Of a DNA stretch of 64,000 nt, positions 62,191 through 64,000 are shown one piece after another. Source of the stretch: Bagarius yarrelli (taxonomy: Eukaryota > Chordata > Actinopteri > Siluriformes > Sisoridae). Position numbers and translations under genes: made by a program. Location of the stretch: contig VCAZ01000022.1 in the NCBI GenBank assembly GCA_005784505.1, forward strand, positions 3,613,195 to 3,677,194, given 5' to 3'. The notes beneath the pieces were generated by a model. It was given only the letters and a program-made list of their open reading frames with translations, did not search any database and was not told the DNA's origin. Positions within the stretch are counted from its first letter, which is position 1. Each line of letters starts with the position of its first letter.

Positions 62191-62850
62191 AAATTGTAAG
62201 TTGAGAAACCATAAAAGACAATTTTATTAAAGTTTTCAAGGCTTAAAAGACACAGAAAAATGAAATTACACTCTTTGGAAAGAATGTATTATCTTAAAAA
62301 AGGAGAATGTGGTAAAATATTTGTGGTATAATATTTATTAATATTTTGTGAATGTGGAATAATATAAAAATATCTGACCTCCCTTTACTATTCGAATACT
62401 ATATTCTATTAAACTAACCTAAAAAACAGCCTTTCAACACTTTTCTCGAAAGCGTCATGTTTTGAAAGTTGCGCCTGTTTAAGGATGGAGTTTGAGTCCT
62501 TCCCTTAGTCCCTTCATCCAGTCATCTCCTGTCGGGTTTTTAATCCTTTAAAATGAATGCATATGAAAAAGGAACTCAGAATACAAAACAAAAAGAAAAC
62601 CAACGTGACGGCGAATTCCCTGAAATTTGAAATATGCCGATAAGAGGTGCACAGATTTGGGATGAGAATCAGGGATGTAGCAGGACAGTTTGTCCAGACC
62701 AGCGTGGGATGAGGCAGAGAAGGAATTCTTTCTGGACCAATGTGGCTTACAAAAAAAATTGCTGGCATTAAAAAAAAGGTCCCAAAAAGGATGAGTGAGG
62801 AGAAATAAAAAAAAAAAGCTGCTGGACCGAGATAAGGGAGAGGAATTTCA

Positions 62851-63635
62851 CTAAGACTTCTTGCAGTCCTGTGTGCTTGGCCTCCTGAGTTCACTCAGGT
62901 CCACTGGGGTGAAGGCTGAAACAGATTAAAGACATGCTTCAGTAGGACTTCAGTACTCCGAATCAAGTTCTTGCTTCCCTTTCTCTTGCCAACTTCACGC
63001 ATTTACGCATTTAACACAAATATAAATAAGGTAATAGTGTACGAAAGAATAGTTTAATAATAAGAGAGTAATCATGAATAAATAACCCTACAGAGTAATA
63101 ATAATAATAATAACCTACAGTAAACTAACCGAGTGAAAATCTGGAAAAAAGGAAAACAATGTAAATATCAAACTGGTTGAAAACTTACAAAGCAAGTTTG
63201 GGTTCGGGTTTTTCTCTACGTATTCTTGTGGTCCTCGTTCACTGTTCTGCGGTGATTTAATGTCTCTTAAAACACACAGCCACGCTGGGAAAAAAAAAAC
63301 ACTACAAACATCCATAAGGGTTTTTTTTTCCACCCACAAAACATTTATCTTACTTTAGAAATTCTAATAGCAGTAATTTTGTGTGTATCTGGACTGCATT
63401 TGAATGCTTTGTCACTCATTTGCAGTGCATTTAGGTTTATATAATATCCCTGGCTACCGGACTAAATACTGATATTATTTAACACTTTATCAACAGTACA
63501 AACAGCAAAATAGACTCACTGTCATGGATAAAGCGCACATTTTCTTCATGTGCTGGGGTGTAGAGCTCGCCGGCGTTAGTTGGAGACCGAGGACTGGAGG
63601 TCCGTTTGTATGTATGCATTCTGGGAGTAGAAGAG
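62851..63635 (-). CDS. mcrip1: MCRIP1, MAPK-regulated corepressor-interacting protein 1 (5' part outside window)
   Basis: Small nuclear and stress-granule protein that binds CtBP and is released by ERK phosphorylation. Three exons, 63520-63635, 63189-63284 and 62851-62915, join in phase. Exon A codes RTSSPRSPTNAGELYTPAHE followed by ENVRFIHD, keeping the Ser-Pro and Thr-Pro sites that are ERK targets in human. Exon B ends in EYVEKNPNPNLL. Exon C codes FTPVDLSELRRPSTQDCKKS and a TAG stop; PVDLS is a PxDLS CtBP-binding motif. The first coding residues must come from an exon right of the window, since an acceptor precedes 63635. The middle segment (TWLCVLRDIKSPQN) is the least conserved against human. 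Confidence 0.93.
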
Positions 63636-64000
63636 CTGGAGAAAAACAGTTGGTATGTGTTAGAGCCGTATATCATCTCAAACTCTGCTACCTCTCAAAG
63701 CTGTCTACTCTGTGCACTGGTGGCTTGTCTATCTTTTTGCAAAACCCTCCAATGGGCCCTGTTCCTGCCTGCAACTACAAAGTGCCTAGAGGCCATAGCT
63801 ATTTTCGTTTTTTTAAAAATGTTTTTAAGACTCAAAACTGAATGGTAACAATTGAGATAACGATTTTGTTTGACTAAAGGAATATTCTCAAATGCCCATT
63901 CCCAAGAGCCACCACGTGAAGCTTTATAGATTTACAAGATTTATGTATAATAAATCAAAATATTGCAAATATGAATATCATGACATGCATATTGCAACGG

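Overview
This is a vertebrate, almost certainly teleost fish, nuclear window. It has multi-exon genes with short vertebrate-type exons, long AT-rich introns, many di- and tetranucleotide microsatellites, tRNA-type SINEs and many Tc1-like and hAT-like relics. The Tc1 load fits a catfish-like genome, but that is inference. Nothing prokaryotic, no CRISPR array and no tRNA or rRNA gene was seen.

Six protein genes were built exon by exon, checking splice dinucleotides and reading phase across every junction. From left to right: (1) RECQL5, minus strand, 219-23952, 17 coding exons and 923 codons, with the 3' end of the gene left of the window; (2) SMIM5, plus strand, 15276-16988, nested antisense inside the large RECQL5 intron 7; (3) CDR2L, plus strand, 27393-36522, five exons, 462 aa; (4) ARHGDIA, minus strand, 38523-44305, five coding exons, 204 aa; (5) ALYREF, minus strand, 58434-61012, six exons, 271 aa; (6) MCRIP1, minus strand, 62851-63635, last three coding exons only. 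RECQL5 and CDR2L are head to head, CDR2L and ARHGDIA are tail to tail, and ARHGDIA, ALYREF and MCRIP1 are in tandem on the minus strand.

The genes do not form a pathway. They are housekeeping or nuclear-function genes whose human counterparts lie on 17q25: RECQL5/SMIM5/CDR2L in q25.1 and ARHGDIA/ALYREF/MCRIP1 in q25.3. The window therefore joins two blocks that are megabases apart in human, and P4HB and PPP1R27, which sit near ARHGDIA in human, are absent here.

The rest is introns and intergenic DNA holding transposon relics. The best preserved is a Tc1-like element with both terminal repeats and TA flanks at 32746-34379. There are also hAT-type non-autonomous elements, SINEs, LINE fragments, a 165-bp tandem array with an inverted copy, a 34-bp polypurine minisatellite and very long CA, TA and TC/TA/GA tracts. 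I found no convincing new biological system. The most interesting signals concern splicing and regulation: a RECQL5 3' splice site abutting a long UG repeat, two GC-AG introns, and perfect CRE palindromes near the RECQL5 and CDR2L starts.
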